Positions 51,185 to 60,616 of a DNA stretch of 64,000 bases are shown here, piece by piece. The stretch is from NCBI GenBank assembly GCA_041395665.1, contig JAWLAB010000006.1, positions 1 to 64,000 on the forward strand. Reading direction: 5' to 3'. Positions within the stretch are counted from its first letter, which is position 1. Each line of letters opens with the position of its first letter. The position numbers and the translations under genes are program-made. Below the pieces are notes generated by a model. The model saw only the letters and a list, made by a program, of their open reading frames with translations. It did no database searches and was not told the DNA's origin. This DNA is from Pseudomonadales bacterium (GTDB lineage Bacteria > Pseudomonadota > Gammaproteobacteria > Pseudomonadales > UBA7239).

Positions 51185-51889
51185 ATGAGCAAAAGAATTT
51201 TTGAAGTTTATCGCTACGATCCAGACAAAGATAAAGAACCGTACATGCAGCGTTACGAATTGGAACTCGATGGTTCCGAGCGTATGTTGCTGGACGCTTT
51301 AATTAAATTGAAACAGCAAGACGAGACGCTGAGTTTCCGTCGCTCTTGCCGCGAAGGTATTTGCGGTTCAGACGGTATGAACATCAACGGCAAAAATGGT
51401 TTGGCTTGCCTCGCCAGTCTCAGAAATTTGCCAGAGAAAATTGTGATTCGCCCACTGCCTGGTTTGCCCGTGGTGCGTGATTTGGTGGTGGACATGAGCA
51501 TGTTCTATCGCCAATACGAAAAAATCCAACCGTACTTGATTAACAACACACCGCCGCCTGCCAAAGAACGCAAGCAATCACCAGAAGATCGTGAAAAAAT
51601 TGATGGTCTTTACGAGTGCATTATGTGTGCGTGCTGTTCAACGGCTTGCCCCTCTTTCTGGTGGAACCCCGATAAATTTATCGGTCCATCAGGTTTGTTG
51701 CAGGCGTATCGTTTCTTGGTGGATAGCCGCGACACTGCGCGCGAAGAGCGTTTGTCTAAATTGGACGATCCGTTCAGCGTATTTCGTTGCCACGGCATTC
51801 AAAACTGTGTGGATGTTTGCCCCAAAGGTTTGAATCCAACACGCGCCATTGGTCATATTCGCAACATGCTGCTAGCTAGCGGTGTGTAA
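51185..51889 (+). CDS. sdhB: Succinate dehydrogenase iron-sulfur subunit
   Basis: 234-residue subunit with three Fe-S clusters. [2Fe-2S] cysteines lie in SCREGICGSDGMNINGKNGLAC. [4Fe-4S] and [3Fe-4S] ligands lie in CIMCACCSTACPSFWWNP and CHGIQNCVDVCPKGLNP. It passes electrons from SdhA to quinone at SdhCD. It begins 40 bp after sdhA with GAGAGC upstream and is followed by a terminator at 51902-51929. Confidence 0.97.
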   Translation: MSKRIFEVYRYDPDKDKEPYMQRYELELDGSERMLLDALIKLKQQDETLSFRRSCREGICGSDGMNINGKNGLACLASLRNLPEKIVIRPLPGLPVVRDLVVDMSMFYRQYEKIQPYLINNTPPPAKERKQSPEDREKIDGLYECIMCACCSTACPSFWWNPDKFIGPSGLLQAYRFLVDSRDTAREERLSKLDDPFSVFRCHGIQNCVDVCPKGLNPTRAIGHIRNMLLASGV

Positions 51890-51901
51890 CGAGTGAAGAT
51901 A

Positions 51902-51929
51902 AACGCCGACACAGTTCGGCGTTTTTTTT
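51902..51929 (+). terminator. Rho-independent terminator after sdhB
   Basis: An 8-bp stem AACGCCGA/TCGGCGTT with the 6-base loop CACAGT is followed by a run of eight T. It ends the sdhCDAB operon and precedes the peroxiredoxin gene. Confidence 0.9.
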
Positions 51930-51957
51930 GTGTCATTATGAATGAGAGGAAATTATT

Positions 51958-52434
51958 ATGAGTATTGCAGTAGGTCAAAAAATCCCTTCAGTGAAATTGA
52001 AATACGCTTCTGAAAAAGGCCCGGCCGATATCACCACCGATGAAATTTTTGCCGGCAAAAAAGTAGTGTTGTTTGCCGTGCCCGGTGCGTTCACGCCGAC
52101 TTGTTCCAATGCACATTTGCCCGGTTTTGTGGTGAATGTGGATGCGATTAAAGCGAAAGGTATTGATACCATTGTGTGCATGGCTGTTAACGACGCGTTT
52201 GTGATGGGCGCATGGGGCAAAAGCCAAAATGCTGAACATATTTTGATGCTGGCGGATGGAAATGGAGATTTAACGCGCGCACTGGGTTTGGAGTTGGACG
52301 GCACAGGTTTTGGCTTGGGTATCCGCAGCAAACGCTTTGCCATGATTGTGAACAACGGCACTGTGGAATTGTTAAATATTGATTCATTGAACTTAGAAAA
52401 AACGAGCGCTGAGGTTATTCTCGCTGCGCTGTAA
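51958..52434 (+). CDS. Peroxiredoxin, Prx5/redoxin type
   Basis: Thiol peroxidase of 158 residues. The Prx5 active-site motif FAVPGAFTPTCSNAHLPGF has the peroxidatic Cys at about residue 49. A second Cys in DTIVCMAVND (about 73) is present but not at the classic resolving position, so reduction by glutaredoxin, glutathione or thioredoxin is likely but not shown. It is preceded by GAGAGG and follows the sdh terminator. It may detoxify peroxides made near the respiratory chain; that link is only positional. Confidence 0.92.
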   Translation: MSIAVGQKIPSVKLKYASEKGPADITTDEIFAGKKVVLFAVPGAFTPTCSNAHLPGFVVNVDAIKAKGIDTIVCMAVNDAFVMGAWGKSQNAEHILMLADGNGDLTRALGLELDGTGFGLGIRSKRFAMIVNNGTVELLNIDSLNLEKTSAEVILAAL

Positions 52435-52502
52435 TGTTTGACTGCATCGGTTGAGCCCGCTAGGCTGAACCGAATTGTGTTTGCCCTAATGGAGAGGTGT
52501 GT

Positions 52503-52844
52503 ATGGCGGGTGTAGGTGGCGGTATTTTATCCCCCGTGATGAAAGATAAAGCCGTGCTGTACGCGGCGTATATGCCTTTTCTGCAGGGTGGCGGTTTATT
52601 CATTCCTTCGACGAAATCGTACAAGCTAGGCGACGATGTTTTTATGTTGCTCGCGCTGATGGATGAGCCGGAGAAAATGCCGGTGGCGGGCAAAGTGGTT
52701 TGGATAACACCGAAAGGCGCTCAGGGCAATAAAGCAGCGGGTATCGGTGTGCAATTCAACGATCCCGACAATACCGTGCAGCGCAAAATTGAAACTTATT
52801 TGGCCGGCTCACTGGAATCTGACCGCGCTACCTACACCATGTAA
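52503..52844 (+). CDS. pilZ: PilZ-domain protein, type IV pilus assembly type
   Basis: 113-residue PilZ domain. The start MAGVGGGILSPVMKDKAVLYAAYMPFLQGGGLFIPS matches the pseudomonad PilZ family founder, which functions in type IV pilus assembly and lacks the RxxxR c-di-GMP-binding motif. This copy also lacks RxxxR. ATG 52503 has GGAGAGG 4 bases upstream; a GTG two codons earlier is less likely. tatD follows 30 bp later, the same neighbour as in pseudomonads, where holB-pilZ-tatD is conserved. holB is not upstream here; a hairpin-prone gap and the peroxiredoxin are. Confidence 0.93.
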   Translation: MAGVGGGILSPVMKDKAVLYAAYMPFLQGGGLFIPSTKSYKLGDDVFMLLALMDEPEKMPVAGKVVWITPKGAQGNKAAGIGVQFNDPDNTVQRKIETYLAGSLESDRATYTM

Positions 52845-52874
52845 CCCTGTAATTAGTATCGTTCCGTTATTACA

Positions 52875-53693
52875 TTGTTCCTCGATTCGCACTGCCATCT
52901 CGATAGATTAAAGCTCGACAACCCTGAACAAGGGTTGTCGCTAGCCATTGCTGCCGCACGCGAACGCGGCGTGCAGCGCTTTCTCTGTATTGGTATCGGC
53001 TTGGGCAATCTCGAACAAGTCGTGGCGATTGCTAATACATATCCCGAAGTCTACGCCTCGGTTGGCATTCATCCGAGTGAGTTTGTCGAGTCCGAATACC
53101 GCAGCTCTGATCCGGCACTGTTAGCAGATACCTCTGGCGTGATGGCTAAATTGCGGGAGCTGGCGCAGCAGCCCAAAGTGATCGCCATCGGCGAAACAGG
53201 CTTGGATTTTTACCATGAAGGCCATGAAGATGCCGGCGCGCAACGCGCACAATTGCAGAGTTTTGAAGCGCATTTGGCTTTGGCGAAAGACTTGCAGTTG
53301 CCAGTGGTGGTACACACGCGCAACGCCAAGCAGATGACTTTGGATGCCATCCGCACGGCAGATTCACCCAGCACAGGCGTACTGCATTGTTTCACAGAAG
53401 ATTGGGCGATGGCGAGTGCCGCGCTGGACATGGGTTACTACATTTCCATTTCTGGCATCGTGACTTTCAAGAATGCCGACAATGTGCGTAAAGTGGCTGC
53501 CAAAGTGCCATTAGACCGTTTGCTGGTCGAGACAGACTCTCCTTGGTTGGCCCCTGTGCCGCATCGCGGTAAGCCTAATCAGCCGAGTTTCGTGGTGGAT
53601 GTCTATCACTATCTTGCCGAGCTACGCCAGCAGCCTGTCGAGCAGTTGGCTGAGGCGGTCTGGCAGAACTTTCATCGCTTATTCAAGTGCTAA
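52875..53693 (+). CDS. tatD: TatD-family metal-dependent hydrolase
   Basis: 272-residue TIM-barrel amidohydrolase-type DNase/hydrolase. Metal ligands: DSHCHLDRL at the start, the Glu in AIGETGLDFYHE near 115, the His in PVVVHTRNAK near 143, HCFTED near 168 and the Asp in VETDSPWLAP near 218. The most probable start is TTG 52875, since MFLDSHCHL is the family's usual opening, and no ATG or GTG precedes it. The E. coli YcfH type is closer than TatD itself. Proofreading or clean-up of DNA and D-amino-acyl substrates have been reported for the family, so the symbol denotes family. Confidence 0.9.
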   Translation: MFLDSHCHLDRLKLDNPEQGLSLAIAAARERGVQRFLCIGIGLGNLEQVVAIANTYPEVYASVGIHPSEFVESEYRSSDPALLADTSGVMAKLRELAQQPKVIAIGETGLDFYHEGHEDAGAQRAQLQSFEAHLALAKDLQLPVVVHTRNAKQMTLDAIRTADSPSTGVLHCFTEDWAMASAALDMGYYISISGIVTFKNADNVRKVAAKVPLDRLLVETDSPWLAPVPHRGKPNQPSFVVDVYHYLAELRQQPVEQLAEAVWQNFHRLFKC

Positions 53694-53828
53694 TTGGCGG
53701 TTTTGCTATCTATCTTCTTTGTTTTTCTTCATAATTTTACGGTTGTGTAGAGAACTTTCTTTCCGTGGCATGGTCGCACTGATACTGAAATGAGTTAGAA
53801 ATTATGAATAGCGCTCCATTTTTTGAGC

Positions 53829-54521
53829 ATGGGTGTAACCTCTTGCGGAATATTTTGCGTGCTTAGCGCTGCGGTGGATGTACTTCAGATGCCCGTGATC
53901 CGTGTGCGTCTGGTTTTAGCGGTTTTGATTGCACTAGTTGCTACGGTGTTTATATGGCAAGGGTTTCATTTAGTGGCTGTGTGGCAAGGGAAAGGCATTG
54001 ACAGCGCGCAAGTGACGATGCGAACAAATAACGCTAACACTGGAAATGGAATCGGTTTAGAACAAGTGGCCAAGTTGCACTTGTTTGGTGAGAAAGCAAA
54101 TAACGCGACCTCAGCTCCCATTGCACCAACAGACATACCCAGCACAACGCTTAAACTGGTTTTAGTAGGAGCTATGACAAGTAGCGATACTCGTAAAGCG
54201 AGCGCACTGATTACCACCGACAAACAAACAAAGCGCTTTTTTATTGGAGACAGTATTGCGTCTGGCGTAGTTTTACATGAAGTGCATGCAAACTCTGTCA
54301 TTATTCTGCGAAGTGGAAAAATGGAGACGCTATCTTTTCCGCGAGCTAACGAACTGCCAAATAATGTCGCACCTAGAAGAAATAACATAAAACCAGGGGC
54401 GCCAACTTTCTCTCCCGTGACTCAGCAACGAGAGCGACCAGTAAATACATCGCCACTTCGCCCTCTAAATAAAAATATACATTGGCAAAATGGCTCAATG
54501 TCCTCGCCGCCAAATAATTAG
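53829..54521 (+). CDS. gspC: Type II secretion system inner-membrane protein GspC
   Basis: Links the outer-membrane secretin GspD to the inner-membrane platform. A single membrane segment lies at about residues 28-47 (VRLVLAVLIALVATVFIW) followed by a periplasmic homology region with LEQVAKLHLFGEK and then LKLVLVGAMTSSDTRKASALITTDKQTKRFFIGDSI, the GspC HR domain. A Pro/Asn-rich tail replaces the PDZ or coiled-coil domain of other GspC proteins. Start choice is uncertain: ATG 53829 is used; ATG 53889 (MPVIRVRL) has a possible GGTGGA upstream and would give the shorter cytoplasmic tail usual for the family. First gene of the gsp operon. Confidence 0.85.
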   Translation: MGVTSCGIFCVLSAAVDVLQMPVIRVRLVLAVLIALVATVFIWQGFHLVAVWQGKGIDSAQVTMRTNNANTGNGIGLEQVAKLHLFGEKANNATSAPIAPTDIPSTTLKLVLVGAMTSSDTRKASALITTDKQTKRFFIGDSIASGVVLHEVHANSVIILRSGKMETLSFPRANELPNNVAPRRNNIKPGAPTFSPVTQQRERPVNTSPLRPLNKNIHWQNGSMSSPPNN

Positions 54522-54549
54522 TTTAAATAACAGTTAGAAGGATTCCCTA

Positions 54550-56622
54550 GTGCCTAAAACAACACAAACAACACAAACAACACTCATGACTCGCGTATTG
54601 GCTGCAATCATATTGGTGACGGTCGCTGTATTTTCTATGCAAAGTTATGCACAAGCTACAAAACCAGCTAATCAAGTGGCTGCTGGGCAAGAGCAAATGA
54701 TTTCTGTGGCTTTTGATAATGCAGATGTCAAAGATGTGATTCGCTGGGCATCGGATCTCACAACCAAAAATATTATTGTTCATCCAAGCGTCACCGGTAA
54801 AAAAATTACTATCGTCGCTGGCGAACCTATGACCTACGACGCTGCTTGGCAGGTATTTCTCTCTGCCTTGCAGGTAAATGGTTTGGCAGTAGTGGAGAGT
54901 GGCGACACCGTAAAAGTGCTTCCCGAGCCAGAAGCAAAAACTAACCAAGTGCCTGTGGTGAGCAGTGATTTAAAAACAGGCAAAGAAGATATTGTTGTTC
55001 GTATCGTAAAAGTAAAAAATCTTTCTGCGCAGCAATTGATTGGCCTGATAAAACCATTGACACCGAATAGTGCGCATTTAGCTGCATATCCAGAAAATAA
55101 CACACTGGTGATCGCCGATCGTGCAGGCAATATTGATCAGATAGTAGGTATCATCAATCGTATCGATCAGTCGGGAACAGTAGATGTTGAAATTATTAAA
55201 TTAGAATTTGCAAGTGCAAAAGATGTTGCTAAAACTGTCACTGAATTGATTCAAAAAAGTGGTAGTGGTGCGCCTAAAGCTGGAACAGCGCCTCCAGGAC
55301 GCGAATTGAATATTACGGCAGATGAACGATCTAATAGTATTTTGATGACGGGTGATCCGGTCATGCGCGTACAGATGCGCAAATTGATTCAGCGTTTAGA
55401 TTTGCCGCTGTCGGGTGAGGGTAATACGCAAGTGGTGTACCTCAATTACATTACAGCAAAAGATATGCAACCAATTTTGGAAGGCGTTGGCAGTAATTCT
55501 AAAAGTGGCAGTGGGAAAGAAGGTGGCGCCGCGCAGGATGTCGTTGTTAATGTTCAGGCACTAGAGCAAACCAATGCCGTGGTTATTACTGCGCCCCCAT
55601 CGGTGATGAACACCATGAAAGGCGTGATTGCTAAATTGGATGTGCGCCGCCAACAAGTATTGGTTGAAGCATTGATTGTTGAAGTAAGTGACGAAGTAGG
55701 TCGTGATCTCGGTGTGTTTTGGGAAGGTAAAGGAAACAACTCGAAAGCAGTGGGGTTATTTGGTACGCAAGGCGCACCAATTCAGTCGACGGATATAACG
55801 GGAACAGGCAACCTTACTCTGGGTGGTTTGAGTTTGGGTTTTTATTCCAGCGGCGACATGGTGGGTTTGATTCGTGCGTTGGAAAAAAATACCAATGCCA
55901 ATGTTTTATCGACACCGACCGTCATTGCCTTGGATAACGAAGAAGCCAGTATCTTGGTGGGTGAAAGTGTACCGTTTAAAACGGGCTCTGAACGAATCAA
56001 CAACACGCCGGTTGTTGGCAATAACAACGCCAACAATAACAACTCTATCTATAACAACGATTATGTGCAGATTGAACGAAAAGATATTGGTGTTGAATTA
56101 AAAGTAACACCAAGAATCAATCAAGAAGGTATTCTCACGCTAGAAATTGAGCAGAAAGTAGAAAGTATTAATGAATCTGCCAATGTCGGTGGCTCTTCAG
56201 GCGCAGCCGATATCATCACTAACAAGAGAGAAATTAAAACGAAGGCACTCGTGAAAGACAACAGTGTTTTAGTGTTGGGCGGATTGATTCGTGATGAGAT
56301 CGAGGCGACAGATAGCGGTGTGCCTTTCCTCAGCAAAATTCCTTTCCTCGGCCGCTTGTTCAAAGGCACATCAAAGCATGTCGTGAAAAAGAATTTGATG
56401 GTATTTATCCATCCGCGTATTTTGCATGATGATGCAGATGCGGCAGATGACAGTAGCTATTACTACAACAATATGCGCGACACGCAGCGCCGCTTTAATA
56501 AGCAGGAGCTAGATGATGGCTTGCGCGTTGATCGTCGTTTGCCAGAGTTGTCGCCATGGCAACCGCCTCGTACAGGCATGGAGGCTGAGAAATTAACGCA
56601 GCCTTCGTCGCAGGGGCAGTAA
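54550..56622 (+). CDS. gspD: Type II secretion system secretin GspD
   Basis: Outer-membrane multimeric channel of 690 residues. A signal peptide (about 15-35, ending SYAQA) is followed by N0-N3 domains (ISVAFDNADVKDVIRWASDLT starts N0). The secretin domain begins near residue 370: VLVEALIVEVSDEVGRDLGVFW, the VPFKTGSER loop, and the C-terminal VLVLGGLIRDEIEATDSGVPFLSKIPFLGRLFK signature. It starts with GTG after AAGGATT. The Asn-rich loop at about residues 480-500 is unusual in composition but lies in a variable region. Gene spacing and order (C-D-E-F-G-H-I-J-K-L) are standard. Confidence 0.96.
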   Translation: MPKTTQTTQTTLMTRVLAAIILVTVAVFSMQSYAQATKPANQVAAGQEQMISVAFDNADVKDVIRWASDLTTKNIIVHPSVTGKKITIVAGEPMTYDAAWQVFLSALQVNGLAVVESGDTVKVLPEPEAKTNQVPVVSSDLKTGKEDIVVRIVKVKNLSAQQLIGLIKPLTPNSAHLAAYPENNTLVIADRAGNIDQIVGIINRIDQSGTVDVEIIKLEFASAKDVAKTVTELIQKSGSGAPKAGTAPPGRELNITADERSNSILMTGDPVMRVQMRKLIQRLDLPLSGEGNTQVVYLNYITAKDMQPILEGVGSNSKSGSGKEGGAAQDVVVNVQALEQTNAVVITAPPSVMNTMKGVIAKLDVRRQQVLVEALIVEVSDEVGRDLGVFWEGKGNNSKAVGLFGTQGAPIQSTDITGTGNLTLGGLSLGFYSSGDMVGLIRALEKNTNANVLSTPTVIALDNEEASILVGESVPFKTGSERINNTPVVGNNNANNNNSIYNNDYVQIERKDIGVELKVTPRINQEGILTLEIEQKVESINESANVGGSSGAADIITNKREIKTKALVKDNSVLVLGGLIRDEIEATDSGVPFLSKIPFLGRLFKGTSKHVVKKNLMVFIHPRILHDDADAADDSSYYYNNMRDTQRRFNKQELDDGLRVDRRLPELSPWQPPRTGMEAEKLTQPSSQGQ

Positions 56623-56628
56623 TCCTCT

Positions 56629-58176
56629 ATGGAAGATTTGCTGGGTCAAGAAAATATGACACAGAACAGCGAGTCCGATCAGCTATTGACAGCTGATTCT
56701 GAAGCTACCGGCTGTCGTTTGCCGTTTGGTTTTTCAAAGCGGTTTGGGGTATTGGTTGTGCCTGGCACAGCCAATCCTGTGGAACTTTTGTACCGTGAAG
56801 ATGCCACGATGCAAGCGTTGCTAGAAGCGCGTCGCGTTGTCGCTCAAGCAGTTGTTTTCACCAAAACAGATGTTGAAAGTTTTAATGCCCAACTGGCGCG
56901 CGCTCATGAAAATAGCAGCGGCGCAGCCATGCAAATGGTTGAAGATTTGGGTGATGAACTCGATCTAACCAGTCTTGCTGATTCAGTGCCGGATACAGGT
57001 GATTTGCTAGAGCAGGAAGATGATGCACCTATTATTCGCTTAATCAACGCATTGTTGACGGAAGCGGTGAAACAAAATGCTTCCGATATTCATATCGAAA
57101 CATTTGAAAAGCGTTTGATTGTGCGTTTGCGCACAGATGGCATTTTGCGCGAAATCGTGCAGCCTAAACGCGCGCTCGCGCCTTTGTTGGTGTCGCGCAT
57201 TAAAGTCATGGCGAAATTAGATATTGCTGAAAAACGCGTGCCACAAGATGGTCGTATTTCTCTGCGTGTTGCTGGGCGTGAAGTTGATATTCGTGTATCC
57301 ACCATGCCGTCTAGTAATGGTGAGCGTGTGGTGTTGCGTTTGCTGGATAAGCGTGCAGGGCGTTTAGATTTGAATGTGTTGGGTATGCAGTTGCGTGATC
57401 TGACACTTTTTTCTGAATTATTGAGAAAACCTCACGGTATTATTTTGGTAACGGGGCCAACGGGGTCTGGTAAAACCACCTCGCTTTATGCAGGGCTCAG
57501 TAGTATTAACGATGCCACCAAAAATATTTTGACGGTGGAAGATCCGATCGAATACAACTTGGAAGGCATCGGTCAAACACAAGTTAATATAAAAGCGGAT
57601 ATGACTTTTGCGCGCGGTTTGCGGGCAATGTTGCGTCAAGATCCCGATGTGGTGATGGTTGGTGAGATTCGCGATTTAGAAACGGCAGAAATTGCAGTAC
57701 AGGCGAGTTTGACGGGGCATTTGGTGTTATCCACGCTGCACACGAATACGGCGATTGGTGCTGTCACTCGATTGGTGGATATGGGTGTTGAGCCGTTTCT
57801 GTTGTCATCCAGTTTAGTGGGCTTGCTTGCACAGCGTTTGGTGCGCGTACTGTGTCCACATTGCAAAAAGGCATATAAGCCTAATGCAACAGAATCTGAT
57901 TTGTTACAAGTGGATAAAAATAATCCACCGGAAATTTTTCGCGCAGTGGGCTGCTCACATTGCAAGCAGTTGGGTTATTTGGGAAGAACCGGCGTTTACG
58001 AACTGGTTGCAGTGGATGACAAAATGCGAGAGCTGATTCACAGCAGGGCATCAGAAGCGGAACTGACAGCGTATGCGCGCACAAAAGGCCCCAGCATTCG
58101 TGATGATGGCCGTGCGCGTATTCTTGCCGGTGAAACGACAGTGGAAGAAGTGTTGCGCGTGACGCAGGAAGAATAA
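56629..58176 (+). CDS. gspE: Type II secretion system ATPase GspE
   Basis: Cytoplasmic hexameric ATPase that powers the pseudopilus, 515 residues. An N1E-type domain precedes the ATPase core. Walker A is GPTGSGKTTSLYAGLSS near residue 280, the Asp box is ILTVEDPIEYNLEGIGQTQVN, Walker B is MVGEIRDLETAEIA, and the His box is GHLVLSTLHTNTA. The CxxC…CxxC zinc motif (LCPHCKKAY and GCSHCKQLGY) lies near residues 405 and 440. It starts 6 bp after gspD. Confidence 0.96.
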   Translation: MEDLLGQENMTQNSESDQLLTADSEATGCRLPFGFSKRFGVLVVPGTANPVELLYREDATMQALLEARRVVAQAVVFTKTDVESFNAQLARAHENSSGAAMQMVEDLGDELDLTSLADSVPDTGDLLEQEDDAPIIRLINALLTEAVKQNASDIHIETFEKRLIVRLRTDGILREIVQPKRALAPLLVSRIKVMAKLDIAEKRVPQDGRISLRVAGREVDIRVSTMPSSNGERVVLRLLDKRAGRLDLNVLGMQLRDLTLFSELLRKPHGIILVTGPTGSGKTTSLYAGLSSINDATKNILTVEDPIEYNLEGIGQTQVNIKADMTFARGLRAMLRQDPDVVMVGEIRDLETAEIAVQASLTGHLVLSTLHTNTAIGAVTRLVDMGVEPFLLSSSLVGLLAQRLVRVLCPHCKKAYKPNATESDLLQVDKNNPPEIFRAVGCSHCKQLGYLGRTGVYELVAVDDKMRELIHSRASEAELTAYARTKGPSIRDDGRARILAGETTVEEVLRVTQEE

Positions 58177-58179
58177 TGC

Positions 58180-59409
58180 ATGTCAGCCTTCAACTATGTT
58201 GCGCTTGACGGCAACGGCAAACAAACCAAAGGTGTGTTGGAAGGCGATAGCCAACGCCAAGTGCGGCAGTTTCTGCGTGATAGAGGCCTAGTGCCTTTAT
58301 CGGTAGATCCTGCTGCAAAATCTTCACAAGCACAGACAAAAACAAAAGCTTTCAGTTTTTTTAAGTTTGGGCAATCCATCAGTGCGCGTGATCTGGCTTT
58401 ATTAACACGGCAAATGGCCACACTGGTGCAGGCGGGTTTGCCGATTGGTGATGTGCTGACAGCAGTCGCGCAGCAAACCGAAAAGCCGCGTATACAGAGC
58501 ATGATGATGGCGGTGCGCTCTAAAGTGTTAGAGGGTTATACGCTGGCGAATAGTTTGGGTGAATACCCGCGTGCCTTTCCTGATTTGTATCGCGCTACTG
58601 TGTCTGCCGGCGAACACTCAGGGCATTTGGATTTAGTGTTGAATCGCTTGGCGGATTACACCGAATCTAGCAAAGAAACCAAACAAAAAATTCAGGGTGC
58701 GATGGTGTATCCCATTTTTTTAGTGGTTTTTTCAGTGCTAATTGTTTCGCTGCTGATGATCAAAGTGGTGCCTAATGTTGTCGAAGTTTTCAGTGGCACA
58801 GGACAGGAATTACCTGGCATCACGCAAGCATTAATCTCAACCAGTGGTTTTTTTGTCAGCTGGTGGTGGTTGGTTTTATTGTTGATTGTAGGATTGATAT
58901 TTACAGCGAGAACATTGTTGCAGAAGCCGGCCATTGAACTGGCTTGGCATAAAAAAATTCTCACACTACCTTTATTTGGAAAATTAGCCTGCAATATCAA
59001 TACTTCTCGCTTTGCCAGTACCTTAAGTATTTTGACGAGTTCCGGTGTGCCATTGGTTGAGGCTATGCGTATTGCTGGCGAAGTAATGGCCAATCGTTGG
59101 CTGCAAACGCGTGTGCGTGAAGCAACACAAAAAGTGAGCGAGGGAACCAGTTTGCGCAATGCTCTGCAACACGCGGGTTATTTTCCACCGATGATGTTGC
59201 ACATGATTGCCAGTGGCGAATCAACCGGCGAGTTGGATACGATGTTGTCGCGTGTTGCAACAAGCCAAGAGCAAGATTTACAGGCATTTATCGGTATCAC
59301 CATTAGTATTTTGCCGCCGTTATTGTTGGTGTTAATGGCCGGTGTTGTTTTGACTATCGTCTTGGCTATTTTGTTGCCGATTATTCAGATGAATAATTTA
59401 GTGGCATAA
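58180..59409 (+). CDS. gspF: Type II secretion system inner-membrane protein GspF
   Basis: Polytopic platform protein of 409 residues with three membrane segments (about 170-190, 220-245, 375-400). Repeated GspF domains are visible as RQMATLVQAGLPIGDVLTAVAQQT (about 75) and RFASTLSILTSSGVPLVEAMRIAGEV (about 270). It interacts with GspE and GspL. It starts 3 bp after gspE, with an overlapping GGAAG. Confidence 0.95.
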   Translation: MSAFNYVALDGNGKQTKGVLEGDSQRQVRQFLRDRGLVPLSVDPAAKSSQAQTKTKAFSFFKFGQSISARDLALLTRQMATLVQAGLPIGDVLTAVAQQTEKPRIQSMMMAVRSKVLEGYTLANSLGEYPRAFPDLYRATVSAGEHSGHLDLVLNRLADYTESSKETKQKIQGAMVYPIFLVVFSVLIVSLLMIKVVPNVVEVFSGTGQELPGITQALISTSGFFVSWWWLVLLLIVGLIFTARTLLQKPAIELAWHKKILTLPLFGKLACNINTSRFASTLSILTSSGVPLVEAMRIAGEVMANRWLQTRVREATQKVSEGTSLRNALQHAGYFPPMMLHMIASGESTGELDTMLSRVATSQEQDLQAFIGITISILPPLLLVLMAGVVLTIVLAILLPIIQMNNLVA

Positions 59410-59454
59410 ACTTATTATTTTATAGATCAACTTTTATTAAAAAGTGAGTGCGTT

Positions 59455-59907
59455 ATGAAGAAAGAATTGGTCAGAAATACTTCGCCTAAAGCGCAAGAGG
59501 GTTTCACTCTTATTGAAGTAATGGTGGTTATTGTCATCCTTGGTATTTTGAGTGCATTAGTGGTGCCTAATGTCTTACATAAAGCAGCCGATGCGCGCGT
59601 GGCTGCGGCAAAAAGTGATTTGGCCGCAATTGGTCAAGCCTTGGATATGTATAAATTAGATAACTCTTCGTACCCAACGACTGATCAAGGCTTAGAAGCT
59701 TTGGTAACAAAACCATCTGGCAGCCCTGAGCCGCGCAACTGGAATCCTAGTGGCTACTTAAAAAAACTACCTGAAGATCCATGGCGCAGAGCTTATTTGT
59801 ATACAAGTCCGGGGCAAGGTGCGCCGTATGAAATCCGCAGTTTGGGCGCGGATGGTCGAGATGGCGGCGAAGGAGAAGATCAAGATTTAAGCAGTATCAA
59901 TCTTTAA
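59455..59907 (+). CDS. gspG: Major pseudopilin GspG
   Basis: Main subunit of the pseudopilus, 150 residues. Prepilin leader with cleavage before the F of EGFTLIEVMVVIVILGILSALVVPNV (Glu+5 present), then ADARVAAAKSDLAAIGQALDMYKLDNSSYPTTDQGLEALV, the GspG family signature. The calcium-binding C-terminal loop is seen in LGADGRDGGEGEDQDLSS. Start follows GTGAGTGCGTT. Confidence 0.97.
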   Translation: MKKELVRNTSPKAQEGFTLIEVMVVIVILGILSALVVPNVLHKAADARVAAAKSDLAAIGQALDMYKLDNSSYPTTDQGLEALVTKPSGSPEPRNWNPSGYLKKLPEDPWRRAYLYTSPGQGAPYEIRSLGADGRDGGEGEDQDLSSINL

Positions 59908-59917
59908 GGTAGGCAAT

Positions 59918-60616
59918 GTGCCCATCATCAAACACACCATTATCAGTCGAGAGTCAGGTTTTACGCTCGTCGAATTGATGATGGTGGTGTTTATTGTCGG
60001 TGTCATGGCGGGATTGGTTGTCATGACAATCGGCGGTGGAGATCGGCGAGTTTTAAAAAAAGAAGCCAATCGTATTCAACAATTGATGGTGATTGCACAG
60101 GATGAGGCAACACTTTCAGGCCAAGAAATTGGCTTTTATCTGGATGATCGCCAAAAAGTGTATGGATTCCTTTATTTTGATGATCAGCAAATGGCGTGGC
60201 AGCCAATGGAAAAAGAAGCATTTATTCAGCGTTCTGTGCCAGAAGAATATCAATGGTCTTTAAGTATTCAAGGCGAGCGTATTGATTTAACAAAAATTTA
60301 TAAAGATAGCCTGGGAAAGAAAAAATTAGATAATTGGCTAACAGAAGACAACGATCAAAAAGATGATCAACATACCTCATCAAGTAAGCGCGGTGAGAGA
60401 GATAACAAAAAGAAAGCAGATAAATTGACTGTCGCGCCATCATTGATTTTTTTCTCGGATGGGCATTACACGCCATTCCAGTTGCAGCTCAGTAGTAAAG
60501 TAATAAAAGACTCCTCTTATGCCATTGAGGGCGATGGGCTAAGCTCAGTAATTCTCAGTGGTGGTGAACTGAGCAAAAGCAAAGCACAAAGAAAGAAGAG
60601 TCATGATCGTGGCTAA
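59918..60616 (+). CDS. gspH: Minor pseudopilin GspH
   Basis: Minor pseudopilin of 232 residues. The prepilin start SGFTLVELMMVVFIVGVMAGLVV is clear, with the family's later beta-sheet domain. It is longer than typical GspH (about 170) because of a highly charged linker at about residues 146-170 (DQKDDQHTSSSKRGERDNKKKADK-type) and a basic C-terminus. The start is GTG at 59918, 10 bp after gspG. The 3' end overlaps gspI by 14 nt. Confidence 0.9.
   Translation: MPIIKHTIISRESGFTLVELMMVVFIVGVMAGLVVMTIGGGDRRVLKKEANRIQQLMVIAQDEATLSGQEIGFYLDDRQKVYGFLYFDDQQMAWQPMEKEAFIQRSVPEEYQWSLSIQGERIDLTKIYKDSLGKKKLDNWLTEDNDQKDDQHTSSSKRGERDNKKKADKLTVAPSLIFFSDGHYTPFQLQLSSKVIKDSSYAIEGDGLSSVILSGGELSKSKAQRKKSHDRG

Noticed and set aside
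52448..52472. Hairpin with CGGTT/AACCG and AGCC/GGCT arms after the peroxiredoxin gene, as a terminator
   Set aside because: The stem has a mismatch and no T-run follows, so I do not count it as a rho-independent terminator, though some transcription ending there is possible.
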